Positions 36,228-44,436 of a DNA stretch of 49,834 nt are shown piece after piece. Origin of the DNA: Maribacter aquivivus (lineage in GTDB: Bacteria; Bacteroidota; Bacteroidia; Flavobacteriales; Flavobacteriaceae); contig NZ_FQZX01000006.1 of assembly GCF_900142175.1 (NCBI RefSeq), positions 1 through 49,834 on the forward strand, written 5' to 3'. The position numbers and the translations under genes are program-made. The notes beneath the pieces are model-generated. The model was not told the origin of the DNA. It ran no database searches and was given only the letters and a program-made list of their open reading frames with translations. Position 1 is the first letter of the stretch. Every line of letters starts with the position of its first letter.

Positions 36228-36989
36228 ATGTTAGAACATGTAGAATTATTTTTTAAGTCCATCTTTATCGATAACATGGTGTTTGCCGTGTTCTTGGGGA
36301 TGTGTTCTTATTTAGCGGTATCCAAAAAAGTGGCTACTGCAGTTGGTTTAGGTGCTGCTGTTATATTTGTATTGGCGGTTACTGTACCAATGAACTGGTT
36401 GTTAGATAAGTATTTGTTACAAGACGGAGCCTTAGTTTGGTTAGGTCCTGAGTATGCAGATTACAACCTTAGCTTTTTATCTTTTATTTTATTCATTGCT
36501 ACCATTGCTACAATGGTACAATTAGTAGAGATTGTAGTTGAGAAATTTTCACCTTCTTTATATAACTCATTGGGTATATTTTTACCATTGATTGCAGTAA
36601 ACTGTGCAATTCTAGGTGGATCTTTATTTATGCAGGCAAGAGAAATCGAAACATTGGGCTTAGCATTCAATTATGGCGTTAGTTCTGGTATTGGTTGGTT
36701 CTTAGCAATTTTAGCGATTGCAGCTATTCGTGAGAAAATTAGATATAGTAATGTTCCTGCTCCTTTAAGAGGGTTAGGTATTACGTTTATTATCACTGGT
36801 CTTATGGGTATTGGCTTTCAAAGTTTTGGAGGTATGTTAACCGGTGGTGGTGATGATGCTGAAGAAGCTAATGAGCAAGTTATTCAGTCTGTTAAACCAG
36901 AGATGGTAACACCTGTAGAGGAAGTAGTAGTAGAAAAAAACGAAGAAATTGACGAAAAGGTAATTTCTTATAACGACGTAAATAAATAA
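36228..36989 (+). CDS. nqrE: Na+-translocating NADH:quinone reductase subunit E with acidic tail
   Basis: A 253-residue membrane subunit paired with NqrD. Core motifs are LFFKSIFIDNMVFAVFLGMC, SYLAVSKKVATAVGLG, LGIFLPLIAVNCAILGGSLF with a ligand cysteine, and GVSSGIGWFLAILAIAAIRE. The typical NqrE has about 198-206 residues. Here a hydrophilic tail of 45 residues follows the last helix (about residues 209-253, starting DDAEEANEQVIQ). It is rich in Glu and Val (PVEEVVVEKNEEIDEK) and probably disordered. The tail is not recognised as a domain. It is read in frame up to the stop, 2 bases before nqrF. Confidence 0.96.
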   Translation: MLEHVELFFKSIFIDNMVFAVFLGMCSYLAVSKKVATAVGLGAAVIFVLAVTVPMNWLLDKYLLQDGALVWLGPEYADYNLSFLSFILFIATIATMVQLVEIVVEKFSPSLYNSLGIFLPLIAVNCAILGGSLFMQAREIETLGLAFNYGVSSGIGWFLAILAIAAIREKIRYSNVPAPLRGLGITFIITGLMGIGFQSFGGMLTGGGDDAEEANEQVIQSVKPEMVTPVEEVVVEKNEEIDEKVISYNDVNK

Positions 36990-36991
36990 AC

Positions 36992-38299
36992 ATGATTTTA
37001 GCTGCAAGTACAGGCGGAACTATTCTAATAACTGTTGTCGCATTTCTAATCCTTTTGATGGCATTAGTAGCATTACTTCTGTTTACTAAACAAAAACTAT
37101 CTCCATCTGGTCCTGTAACCATTACAATTAACGGAGAGAAGAAAATTGAAGTTTCTTCAGGTGGATCTTTATTATCTACCTTAGGTAACCAAAAAATATT
37201 CTTGCCATCTGCCTGTGGTGGTGGTGGAACATGTATTCAATGTGAGTGTCATGTACTTTCTGGTGGTGGTGAAGCATTACCTACAGAAACTCCGCATTTC
37301 TCTAAAAAAGAATTAAACCATGGTGCACGTTTAGCTTGTCAAGTTAAGGTGAAGCAAGACATGGATATTACCATTCCTGAAGAGGTATTCGGTATTAAGA
37401 AATGGCCAGCAAAAGTTGTTCGTAATTATAACGTAGCATCTTTTATTAAAGAATTTGTAGTTGAAATCCCTGAGGATATGGGTTACAAAGCTGGTGGTTA
37501 TATTCAAATTGAAATTCCTGAGTGTGAAGTAAAATATGCTGATATTGATATTACAGCACACCCTGAGGAACATGAAACTCCAGATAAATTTCAAGCAGAA
37601 TGGGATAAATTCAACCTTTGGCCTTTAACAATGAAGAATCCAGAAACGGTTGAAAGAGCGTATTCAATGGCTTCTTTTCCTGCGGAAGGAAGAGAGATTA
37701 TGTTGAATGTACGTATCGCTACTCCGCCATGGGATCGTGCTAAAAATGGATGGATGGATGTTAACCCTGGTGTTGCGTCTTCTTACATTTTTAATTTAAA
37801 GCCAGGTGATGATTGTACTATTTCTGGACCTTACGGTGAATTCTTTATCAATGAGTCAGATTCAGAAATGTTATACGTGGGTGGTGGAGCTGGAATGGCG
37901 CCAATGCGTTCTCATTTATATCACCTATTCAAAACATTAAGAACTAATAGAAAAGTATCTTACTGGTACGGTGGTCGTTCTAAAAGAGAATTATTCTATT
38001 TAGATCACTTTTATAAATTAGAAGAAGAATTCCCGAATTTCAAATTTTACCTAGCATTATCTGAACCACAAGAAGAAGATAACTGGAAGGTAAAAGAGAA
38101 TATTGATGCTCCAGGTGATGGTTTCGTAGGTTTCATTCACAATTGTGTAATTGATAACTACTTAAGCCTTCATGAGTCTCCTGAAGACATTGAACTTTAT
38201 TTCTGTGGACCTCCTTTGATGAACAAAGCTGTTCAGAAAATGGGTGAAGATTTCGGTATCCCAGATGAACATATACGTTTTGATGACTTTGGTGGATAA
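36992..38299 (+). CDS. nqrF: Na+-translocating NADH:quinone reductase subunit F
   Basis: A 435-residue NADH-oxidising subunit. One N-terminal helix (TGGTILITVVAFLILLMALV, about residues 7-26) anchors it. A [2Fe-2S] ferredoxin domain follows with CGGGGTCIQCECHV and the fourth ligand in ARLACQV. The FAD domain has ERAYSMASFP. The NADH domain has YVGGGAGMAPMRSH and the terminal ELYFCGPPLMNKAVQKMGED, ending in DDFGG as in other NqrF. Electrons enter here and pass from FAD to the Fe-S centre and on to NqrC, NqrB and quinone. Last gene of the nqr operon, followed by a hairpin terminator. Confidence 0.97.
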   Translation: MILAASTGGTILITVVAFLILLMALVALLLFTKQKLSPSGPVTITINGEKKIEVSSGGSLLSTLGNQKIFLPSACGGGGTCIQCECHVLSGGGEALPTETPHFSKKELNHGARLACQVKVKQDMDITIPEEVFGIKKWPAKVVRNYNVASFIKEFVVEIPEDMGYKAGGYIQIEIPECEVKYADIDITAHPEEHETPDKFQAEWDKFNLWPLTMKNPETVERAYSMASFPAEGREIMLNVRIATPPWDRAKNGWMDVNPGVASSYIFNLKPGDDCTISGPYGEFFINESDSEMLYVGGGAGMAPMRSHLYHLFKTLRTNRKVSYWYGGRSKRELFYLDHFYKLEEEFPNFKFYLALSEPQEEDNWKVKENIDAPGDGFVGFIHNCVIDNYLSLHESPEDIELYFCGPPLMNKAVQKMGEDFGIPDEHIRFDDFGG

Positions 38300-38325
38300 G
38301 CTTTAAGTCTTTTAAATAATTAAAA

Positions 38326-38357
38326 CTAACCGATATGTAATGTATCGGTTTTTTTAT
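38326..38357 (+). terminator. nqr operon terminator
   Basis: AACCGATA (38328-38335) pairs with TATCGGTT (38343-38350) around a 7-base loop, then T7. It lies 29 bases after the nqrF stop and before the 120-residue gene, so that gene may be only partly co-transcribed. Confidence 0.75.
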
Positions 38358-38372
38358 AAAATATAGTTAAGT

Positions 38373-38735
38373 ATGCATGTATTAACAGAACAAGAACTCC
38401 ATAATTTGGCAATGAATATTGTTGGTAAGCAATTAGAAGATGAAGGTTTTGAATTTTTAGCTGTGAACAGTGAATTGCGCAAGAATCCGCAGTTTGTTTG
38501 TACAAAAGATAAGAAGATGCGCTTTGTGGTAGTTAAGGCAATTGAATACCCGGGTGATCCCAAGGATATGGATTTCTTTATGTCTGACCTTACTAAAATG
38601 AAAGAACATGCTGTTAAATTTGAAGCAACTACCTTTTATGCAGGTGTAGGACTGTTAAATGCTGTAGATCACAATTTGCCAGTATATTTAGATGAAGAGT
38701 ATATTGTTGATTTTGATGGTTTAATAGAATTATGA
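38373..38735 (+). CDS. Uncharacterised 120-residue protein between nqrF and apbE
   Basis: A small, soluble, acidic protein without signal peptide or membrane segment. Recognisable features are TEQELHNLAMNIVGKQLEDE at the N-terminus, FVCTKDKKMRFVVVKAIEYP in the middle with a single cysteine, and FYAGVGLLNAVDHNLPVYLD near the C-terminus. The pattern suggests an alpha/beta fold. As I recall, flavobacterial homologues are sometimes labelled NQR subunit F, but no ferredoxin, FAD or NADH motif is present, so that name is not supported. Its stop overlaps the apbE start by 4 bp (ATGA), so it is coupled to the enzyme that flavinylates NQR. A role in Na+-NQR assembly or regulation is inference from position only. 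Confidence 0.85.
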   Translation: MHVLTEQELHNLAMNIVGKQLEDEGFEFLAVNSELRKNPQFVCTKDKKMRFVVVKAIEYPGDPKDMDFFMSDLTKMKEHAVKFEATTFYAGVGLLNAVDHNLPVYLDEEYIVDFDGLIEL

Positions 38736-39745
38736 AGAAATGTATTTTAGTAATCGTTGCCATAATAGGATTGTTTCAATCTTGTAAGAAGAATAATGAC
38801 GCTAAATTTAGAAATGAAAATGTAGGTGGTGCTTTAGGTACTTCTTATAGTATAATTTCAATCTCTAGCGAGAAATTAGATTTACAAAAGGATATAGATT
38901 CCGTATTCGCAGTAATTAACCACTCTCTATCCACTTATATTCCGGAATCTGATATTTCTAGAATTAATAAAGGAGATAGTACTGTTGCTGTTGATATGAT
39001 GTTTCGAGAAGTATTTGATTTGTCTAAAACAATACACAAAGAAACTAATGGCTTTTTTGATCCAACGGTAGGTACTCTTGTAAACGCATGGGGTTTCGGA
39101 CCTGAACGTCAAATATCAATGGATAGTCTAAAAATTGATAGTTTACTGAATTTTGTTGGATTGCATAAAGTTACTTTAGATGAAAGCAATCATATAGTAA
39201 AAGCTAATGCTAATATCTACTTAGATTTTAATGCTATTGCTAAAGGTTATTCTATAGATAGGCTTGCGGCTATGTTAGATGCTAAGGGTATAGAAAACTA
39301 TTTAATTGAAGTAGGCGGAGAATTGGTGGCTAAAGGAAAGAATACAATTAAAGATAAATTTTGGGTAGTTGGTATTGATGATCCAGAAGAGCAAATGAAT
39401 AGAGCTACGAAAATATTAATTCATTTAAATGATAGGGCGTTAGCCTCATCAGGCAATTATCGAAAGTTTAGAATTGATGAAGAAACCGGTAAAAAATTCG
39501 TGCATACTGTAAATCCAAAAACAGGCTATACACAGGTGTCCAAAACACTTGCCGTAACTATATTGGCAGATAACTGTGCTACTGCAGATGCTTATGCTAC
39601 GGCTTTAATGGCGATGAATTTAGATGATGCTTTTAATCTCGTTGAAGAAAATAAAAAACTAGAAGCTTATATTGTTTATTTAGATGAGAATGGTGAAACA
39701 AAAGAGTTTTCAACAGAAGGATTTAAAGCGCTTGTAGTGAAATAA
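38732..39745 (+). CDS. apbE: FAD:protein FMN transferase, lipoprotein
   Basis: A 337-residue ApbE enzyme that links FMN to threonine of NqrB and NqrC from FAD, outside the cytoplasm. Residues 1-18 (MKKCILVIVAIIGLFQSC) are a lipoprotein signal with Cys18. Family motifs are GGALGTSYSIISI, FFDPTVGTLVNAWGFGP, YLDFNAIAKGYSIDRLA, NYLIEVGGELVAKG, ALASSGNYRKF, KFVHTVNPKTGY and the metal-site NCATADAYATALMAM. It follows the 120-residue gene with a 4-bp overlap and lies downstream of its substrate genes, which fits the function. Its TAA abuts the stop of the converging methyltransferase gene with no bases between. Confidence 0.95.
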   Translation: MKKCILVIVAIIGLFQSCKKNNDAKFRNENVGGALGTSYSIISISSEKLDLQKDIDSVFAVINHSLSTYIPESDISRINKGDSTVAVDMMFREVFDLSKTIHKETNGFFDPTVGTLVNAWGFGPERQISMDSLKIDSLLNFVGLHKVTLDESNHIVKANANIYLDFNAIAKGYSIDRLAAMLDAKGIENYLIEVGGELVAKGKNTIKDKFWVVGIDDPEEQMNRATKILIHLNDRALASSGNYRKFRIDEETGKKFVHTVNPKTGYTQVSKTLAVTILADNCATADAYATALMAMNLDDAFNLVEENKKLEAYIVYLDENGETKEFSTEGFKALVVK

Positions 39746-40510
39746 CTATTTTTTTACGAACGGAATTATCTCTCCGGGAGCTAAGCGATATCTGTTGATG
39801 TTTTCTTGGCTCATAAGCTTTGTAAAATCTATTTCTTCGACTTTAAAACCTATGCTTCTTAATTTATTAAAGTAGTCTTTGCCATAAATACGTACATGAT
39901 CGTACTGACCAAATATTTTTGCGCGTTCGACTTTGTCGGTTATGGAGTCGTCTTCGAAAGTTGATTCTCTATTTAAATCTTGCGGAATTTGAAAAATACC
40001 CCAGCCACCAGGTTTTAAAATTCTATACAATTCAGACATTGCTTTTGTGTCATCTGGTATGTGTTCTAGTACATGATTACACAGAATTACATCGAACATA
40101 TTATCTTCAAACGGAAGATTGCAAATATCTGCCTTAACATCTGCTAAAGGAGAATTTAGATCTGTAGTTACATAGTTTAGATTTTTCAATTTTCTGAATC
40201 TTTTATAGAAAGCTTGTTCAGGTGCAAAATGCAAAACATGTAACGGAGCAGTGAAAAAATCTGTCTCTTCCTTTAAAAATAACCACAGTAAACGATGGCG
40301 TTCTAATGATAGGGTAGAAGGTGAAAGCACGTTCTCACGTGGTTTTTCATATCCATAAGGTAAAAAGCTACGAAAAGTATTACCGTCAATAGGGTCTTCA
40401 TAGGTGTTACCACGATAGTAAGCCTTAAAAAAAGGCTTTACTATATAGCTTAAAGAAATTAATACAGGCCTTGGAACAAGGTTAAGAAAAAATTTAAAAA
40501 TTTTCTTCAT
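39746..40510 (-). CDS. Class I SAM-dependent methyltransferase, target unknown
   Basis: A 254-residue methyltransferase of the Methyltransf_11 type. SAM-binding stretches are PLHVLHFAPEQAFYK (motif I, atypical), VTTDLNSPLADVKADI, and DVILCNHVLEHIPDDTKAMS followed by YRILKPGGWGIFQIPQD. A hydrophobic, basic N-terminus (MKKIFKFFLNLVPRPVLISL) may give membrane association. Such enzymes are common in flavobacteria, but I cannot name a substrate. It is the last gene of a gpmI-map-methyltransferase group, 9 bases past the map stop. Its TAG touches the apbE stop on the other strand. Confidence 0.85.
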   Translation of the reverse strand: MKKIFKFFLNLVPRPVLISLSYIVKPFFKAYYRGNTYEDPIDGNTFRSFLPYGYEKPRENVLSPSTLSLERHRLLWLFLKEETDFFTAPLHVLHFAPEQAFYKRFRKLKNLNYVTTDLNSPLADVKADICNLPFEDNMFDVILCNHVLEHIPDDTKAMSELYRILKPGGWGIFQIPQDLNRESTFEDDSITDKVERAKIFGQYDHVRIYGKDYFNKLRSIGFKVEEIDFTKLMSQENINRYRLAPGEIIPFVKK

Positions 40511-40519
40511 CTGTATTTT

Positions 40520-41338
40520 CTAACTTTTTAAGGTAGATTTTGTGAACTCATCTTCTTCATCACTTACAATGCCTAAAGCTTCATAAATATATTTGAAGGT
40601 AGAAAGTAACTCAGGTTTTCCGTTGACTATGGCAACATCATGTTCAAAATGAGCACTCGGTTTACCATCTGCAGTAAGTATAGTCCAACCGTCTTTAAGC
40701 TGTTTGATATTCTTGGTCCCCATATTGGTCATAGGTTCAATAGCAACCGTCATGCCTTCAACAAATTTCTTGCCTCTACCACGTCTGCCGTAATTAGGCA
40801 TTTCAGGACCTTCGTGCATTTTTTTACCAAGACCATGACCAACCAATTCACGAACTACACCATAACCATGGTCTTCAGTGAATTTCTGAATGGCATACCC
40901 AACATCACCAACGCGATTACCAACTTTAAATTCTCGTATACCTACATATAACGATTTTTTGGTAACCTCTAATAATTTCTTGATTTCTGGGCTAACTTCT
41001 CCCACTTCAAAAGTGTAAGCATGGTCACCGTAAAATTCATTTTTTAAAGCACCACAATCAATTGAAATAATATCCCCTTCAACCAAAGGGGTATTATTTG
41101 GAATACCATGTACTACTTGAGCATTTGGACTCATGCATAATGAGTTCGGGAAATCGTATAGACCTAAGAAACCAGGTACTGCACCATGGTCACGAATAAA
41201 AGTTTCGGCCATAGCGTCTAATTGAAGTGTAGTGACTCCGGGTTTAACTTCAGAGGCTATCATTCCTAAAGTTTTAGAAACAATAAGCGCACTTTCGCGC
41301 ATTAATTCAATCTCTTCGGCTGTTTTTAATTTAATCAT
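40520..41338 (-). CDS. map: Methionine aminopeptidase, type I
   Basis: Removes the N-terminal methionine from nascent proteins. It has 272 residues in the pita-bread fold. The five metal ligands are visible in order: Asp in IISIDCGALKNEF, Asp in YGDHAYTFEVG, His in LVGHGLGKKMHEGPEM, Glu in TVAIEPM and Glu in AHFEHDVAIV. The N-terminus IKLKTAEEIELMRESALIVS is typical. A C-terminal extension of about 20 residues past the usual end (DEEDEFTKSTLKS) is acidic and of no known role. The gene is 30 bp after gpmI and 9 bp before the methyltransferase gene, so it is likely in one operon. Confidence 0.96.
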   Translation of the reverse strand: MIKLKTAEEIELMRESALIVSKTLGMIASEVKPGVTTLQLDAMAETFIRDHGAVPGFLGLYDFPNSLCMSPNAQVVHGIPNNTPLVEGDIISIDCGALKNEFYGDHAYTFEVGEVSPEIKKLLEVTKKSLYVGIREFKVGNRVGDVGYAIQKFTEDHGYGVVRELVGHGLGKKMHEGPEMPNYGRRGRGKKFVEGMTVAIEPMTNMGTKNIKQLKDGWTILTADGKPSAHFEHDVAIVNGKPELLSTFKYIYEALGIVSDEEDEFTKSTLKS

Positions 41339-41368
41339 AAAATAAAATACTTTCGGTTGTACCTAAAT

Positions 41369-42892
41369 TTATACCAATGAATTTTGGGTCATAAATTTCG
41401 ATTTTTCTACACCCATCATTTTTAAGATGGTAGGTGCAATATCTCCTAATACACCATCTTTGATATGGTGAATATCTTTGTCTACTAAAATTAGAGGAAC
41501 AGGGTTGGTGGTATGTGCCGTGTTAGGGCTTCCATCTTCATTTAACATAGTTTCACAATTACCGTGATCGGCAATAACAATTACAGAGTAATCTTTTTCG
41601 ATAGCTGCTGTTATAACATCTTTTGCACATTCATCAACTGTTTCACAAGCTTTAATTGCAGCTTCCATAACACCAGTATGACCTACCATGTCAGGGTTGG
41701 CAAAGTTTAAGCAAATAAAGTCAACATCTCCTTTTTGAATTTCAGGAATGATTTTATCTCTAATCTCATAAGCACTCATTTCTGGTTGAAGGTCATATGT
41801 AGCCACTTTTGGTGACGGACATAAAATACGCGATTCACCATCAAAAGGAACTTCTCTACCACCATTGAAAAAGAAAGTAACGTGTGGGTACTTTTCAGTT
41901 TCCGCAATACGTATTTGCTTTTTACCTGCGTTAGCTAATACCTCACCCAAAGTTTCAACGATATTATCTTTATTATAGACAACATGAACCTTTTCGTAAG
42001 ATTCATCATAATTAGTAAGCGTAACGTAGTATAAGTTGAGTTTGTGCATGTTTTGCTCATGCATATCTACTTGACTTAGTACTTGTGTTAATTCTCTACC
42101 GCGATCAGTTCTAAAGTTGAAGAATATAACCACATCATCCTCTTTTACAGAAGCAACAGGAGTGCCATCTGTACTGGTCATTACTATTGGTTTTATAAAC
42201 TCATCGGTAATGTCATTGTCATAGCTTTTTTGAATGGTTTTGCCAATATCAGTCGATTTTTCACCTTCTGCGTTTACAATAACATCATAAGCTTCTTTAA
42301 CTCGCTCCCATCGTTTGTCACGATCCATAGCGTAATATCTACCAATAACGGTAGCTAGTTTCGTGTTTTTGTCAGCGCCAAAATGTACGATATCTTCTAA
42401 AAAACCTTTTCCACTTTTTGGGTCTACATCTCTACCATCGGTAAAAGCATGTAAATACATATTTTCAACACCAGATTCTTTGCCAGCTTTAATAAGTCCT
42501 TTAATATGATTGGTATGGCTATGTACGCCACCATCACTTAAAAGCCCTAAAAAATGAACATCTTTATTATTCTTTTTCGCGTATTCGAAAGCACTTTTTA
42601 AAACCGGTTCAGAACTTAAGGTATTCTCTTTTACAGCCTTATTGATTTTAGCTAAATCTTGATAAACAATACGACCAGCCCCTAAATTCATATGACCAAC
42701 TTCGCTATTACCCATTTGACCTTCAGGTAGCCCTACGTTCATACCATCTGTAAGAAGGTTAGAATTAGCATATTTTGTATATAAACTATCTATAAAAGGT
42801 GTGTTGGCTTTATCTACTGCAGATATTGATGGATCAGGAGATTTGCCCCATCCATCTAATATCATTAAGATTACTTTTTTGTTCATCTTCAT
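41369..42892 (-). CDS. gpmI: 2,3-bisphosphoglycerate-independent phosphoglycerate mutase
   Basis: Glycolytic enzyme that interconverts 3- and 2-phosphoglycerate without 2,3-BPG, using two manganese ions. 507 residues, standard length. Sequence marks are ILMILDGWGKSPD near the N-terminus, the phosphorylated-Ser site GQMGNSEVGHMNLGAGR (about 63-79), LHAFTDGRDVDPKSGKGFL, GRYYAMDRDKRWERV, HVTFFFNGGREVPF and IVIADHGNCETMLNEDG near the end. The start may be either MKMNKK or the second Met (42886), which matches relatives better. An exact TACTTTTG promoter element lies just upstream. It is first in the gpmI-map-methyltransferase group. Confidence 0.96.
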   Translation of the reverse strand: MKMNKKVILMILDGWGKSPDPSISAVDKANTPFIDSLYTKYANSNLLTDGMNVGLPEGQMGNSEVGHMNLGAGRIVYQDLAKINKAVKENTLSSEPVLKSAFEYAKKNNKDVHFLGLLSDGGVHSHTNHIKGLIKAGKESGVENMYLHAFTDGRDVDPKSGKGFLEDIVHFGADKNTKLATVIGRYYAMDRDKRWERVKEAYDVIVNAEGEKSTDIGKTIQKSYDNDITDEFIKPIVMTSTDGTPVASVKEDDVVIFFNFRTDRGRELTQVLSQVDMHEQNMHKLNLYYVTLTNYDESYEKVHVVYNKDNIVETLGEVLANAGKKQIRIAETEKYPHVTFFFNGGREVPFDGESRILCPSPKVATYDLQPEMSAYEIRDKIIPEIQKGDVDFICLNFANPDMVGHTGVMEAAIKACETVDECAKDVITAAIEKDYSVIVIADHGNCETMLNEDGSPNTAHTTNPVPLILVDKDIHHIKDGVLGDIAPTILKMMGVEKSKFMTQNSLV

Positions 42893-42907
42893 AAGGTTTT
42901 AGGAGTA

Positions 42908-42915
42908 CAAAAGTA
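42908..42915 (-). promoter_or_regulatory. gpmI operon promoter -7 element
   Basis: TACTTTTG on the minus strand matches TAnnTTTG exactly, 16-22 bases before the start, inside a small palindrome AGTACAAAAGTACT. The predicted leader is very short (about 10-16 nt). Confidence 0.4.
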
Positions 42916-43110
42916 CTATGTTCTGCCAAGTTAAGCTACTAGATTACCTACCTTTTTCATTTTGGTAGTGTATCGCAACATTTTTTCAGTTTGGGTGAAG
43001 ATTTGTTTGTTAAAGTTTAGTTATAACAATGTTAAAGGATGAAACAATTGGCGATAACTAGCGTCTTTTAAATGTACACTATTGTACTCATCAATTAAAA
43101 ATCAATCATC

Positions 43111-43503
43111 ATGAAAAAAGTAATCCTAACATTATCTATGGTAGTTCTTACCATAGGAACAACTGTTTTAGCTGCTGAAAATGAAACTTTAGCACCAACG
43201 AATACTATTGACCTTGTGTCAAGAGTAGATATTAGCTCTTTTTGTAAAGCTGTTATACAAGGCGATTTAGAGACTGTAAAACGGTTGATAGATTTAGGCG
43301 AAGATGTTAATCAAAAGTCTCTAGGTATGACACCCGCTATGTTCGCTGCTCGTTATAATAAAGTAGCGGTGTTGGAAATGCTTATTAATAACGGTGCAGA
43401 TTTAAAAGCTCAAAGTAGTCAAGGGTATACTGCTAAGCGTTATGCAGAGTTATCAAATGCTTCTGAGGCACTTGAATTAATTGAAATAGCAGTAGGAAGC
43501 TAA
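43111..43503 (+). CDS. Exported small ankyrin-repeat protein (copy 1)
   Basis: A 130-residue protein with a Sec signal peptide (MKKVILTLSMVVLTIGTTVLA, about residues 1-21). The mature part holds two to three ankyrin repeats, SFCKAVIQGDLETVKRLIDL, GMTPAMFAARYNKVAVLEML and GYTAKRYAELSNASEALELI. It is probably periplasmic and binds a protein partner that cannot be named. It is a close paralogue of the gene 200 bases downstream, same strand, with shared stretches CKAV, KSLG, TPAM, AARYNK, QGYTAK and SNA at the same positions. It carries its own terminator, so the pair is not one tight operon. Confidence 0.85.
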   Translation: MKKVILTLSMVVLTIGTTVLAAENETLAPTNTIDLVSRVDISSFCKAVIQGDLETVKRLIDLGEDVNQKSLGMTPAMFAARYNKVAVLEMLINNGADLKAQSSQGYTAKRYAELSNASEALELIEIAVGS

Positions 43504-43535
43504 GTTCATTTTAAAAGATTTCTACTTGTAGAAAC

Positions 43536-43588
43536 TAAACCCTATACCCCGATTTTTAAAGAAATTGGGGTATAGGGTTTTTTTTAAT
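43536..43588 (+). terminator. Terminator after ankyrin copy 1
   Basis: AAACCCTATACCCC (43537-43550) pairs with GGGGTATAGGGTTT (43567-43580), followed by a T run. A strong intrinsic terminator 33 bases past the stop. Confidence 0.9.
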
Positions 43589-43702
43589 GTTTTTTAATTG
43601 TTAAATATTTATTATTTCTTTCTTAATTTAATGAAATTAATATAATTATATGTGTAAATTTACGTTATCAATAAAATTATTAATCAAAACAACGTAAATA
43701 TT

Positions 43703-44089
43703 ATGAAAAAATCAATTTCAATTTTGTTATTCATTAGCGTGTTTACATTAACAGGGGTTTATGCAAATACTAGTAATCTCATCAATTTAAATGAATCGGT
43801 ATCTGTTTCGATAAATGATGAAATTAGCTCATTGTGCAAGGCGGTAATGAAAGGGGATATTGACCAAGTTAGAAGTCTTATCGCTATAGGGGAAGAATTA
43901 AACGAAAAGTCTTTAGGACTTACACCTGCAATGTACGCTGCCAGATACAATAAGGCAGAAGTATTAAAGGTGTTATTACTGAACGGCGCTAATTTAAGTA
44001 TTAAAAGCGATCAAGGTTATACTGCAAAAGACTATGCGAAAATGTCGAATGCTAAAGATGTATTAGATGTAATTAAGCAAGATTCATAG
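43703..44089 (+). CDS. Exported small ankyrin-repeat protein (copy 2)
   Basis: A 128-residue paralogue of the preceding gene. Signal peptide MKKSISILLFISVFTLTGVYA (residues 1-21), then a similar repeat array: SLCKAVMKGDIDQVRSLIAI, GLTPAMYAARYNKAEVLKVL and GYTAKDYAKMSNAKDVLDVI. Differences from copy 1 are spread over the repeats and the signal peptide, so duplication is not recent. A bidirectional hairpin follows at once. The 113 bases between the terminator of copy 1 and this start are AT-rich; a near-match TAAATTTA stands in for a promoter. Confidence 0.85.
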   Translation: MKKSISILLFISVFTLTGVYANTSNLINLNESVSVSINDEISSLCKAVMKGDIDQVRSLIAIGEELNEKSLGLTPAMYAARYNKAEVLKVLLLNGANLSIKSDQGYTAKDYAKMSNAKDVLDVIKQDS

Positions 44090-44105
44090 TTATATTTTTA
44101 TGAAA

Positions 44106-44145
44106 ATAAAAAGGGCTCATTGAAATATCAATGAGCCCTTTTTAA
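44106..44145. terminator. Bidirectional terminator after ankyrin copy 2
   Basis: Perfect 16-bp stem (44108-44123 with 44128-44143) around a 4-base loop with A/T tracts on both sides. It serves ankyrin copy 2 on the plus strand and probably the small membrane-protein gene on the minus strand. Confidence 0.9.
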
Positions 44146-44195
44146 TACTACGTAATTCTACTTCAAATAGTGTTCAGGTAAAAGAGTAAAACGCG

Positions 44196-44363
44196 TTAAA
44201 AATCAAATCCATTTGCTGCTCTAACAACAAACGCATACAGTGCCGAAAATATCATTAGGGCACAAAATACTGAGTAGACTTTTAAAAATGTAACCAAAAC
44301 TATTGGTTTACAGTTCTCAAACGCCTGCACGTATAAGTTTCTGAAATGTGTAATTGTTCCCAT
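44196..44363 (-). CDS. 55-residue single-pass membrane protein
   Basis: A reading frame of 55 codons plus stop on the minus strand, below usual size limits. The product starts MGTITHFRNLYVQAFENCKP and has one hydrophobic stretch (VYSVFCALMIFSALYAFVV) before a short polar end. The N-terminal half is soluble and carries one Cys. It resembles small conserved flavobacterial proteins (possibly the family labelled DUF6747, from memory and uncertain). Support: an exact promoter element upstream, AGAAGAAC close to the start, and a terminator hairpin 50 bases past the stop. It occupies most of a 409-base gap with no other gene. Confidence 0.6.
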   Translation of the reverse strand: MGTITHFRNLYVQAFENCKPIVLVTFLKVYSVFCALMIFSALYAFVVRAANGFDF

Positions 44364-44436
44364 TATAGTGTTCTTCTATGATTAAATCATAGCTATAAAG
44401 GTAATTCAATATGGCAAAATAAGCTTGGGACTTCGC

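Noticed and set aside
38373..38735. Label of the 120-residue gene as NQR subunit F.
   Set aside because: It lacks the ferredoxin cysteines, FAD and NADH motifs; the real nqrF is directly upstream.
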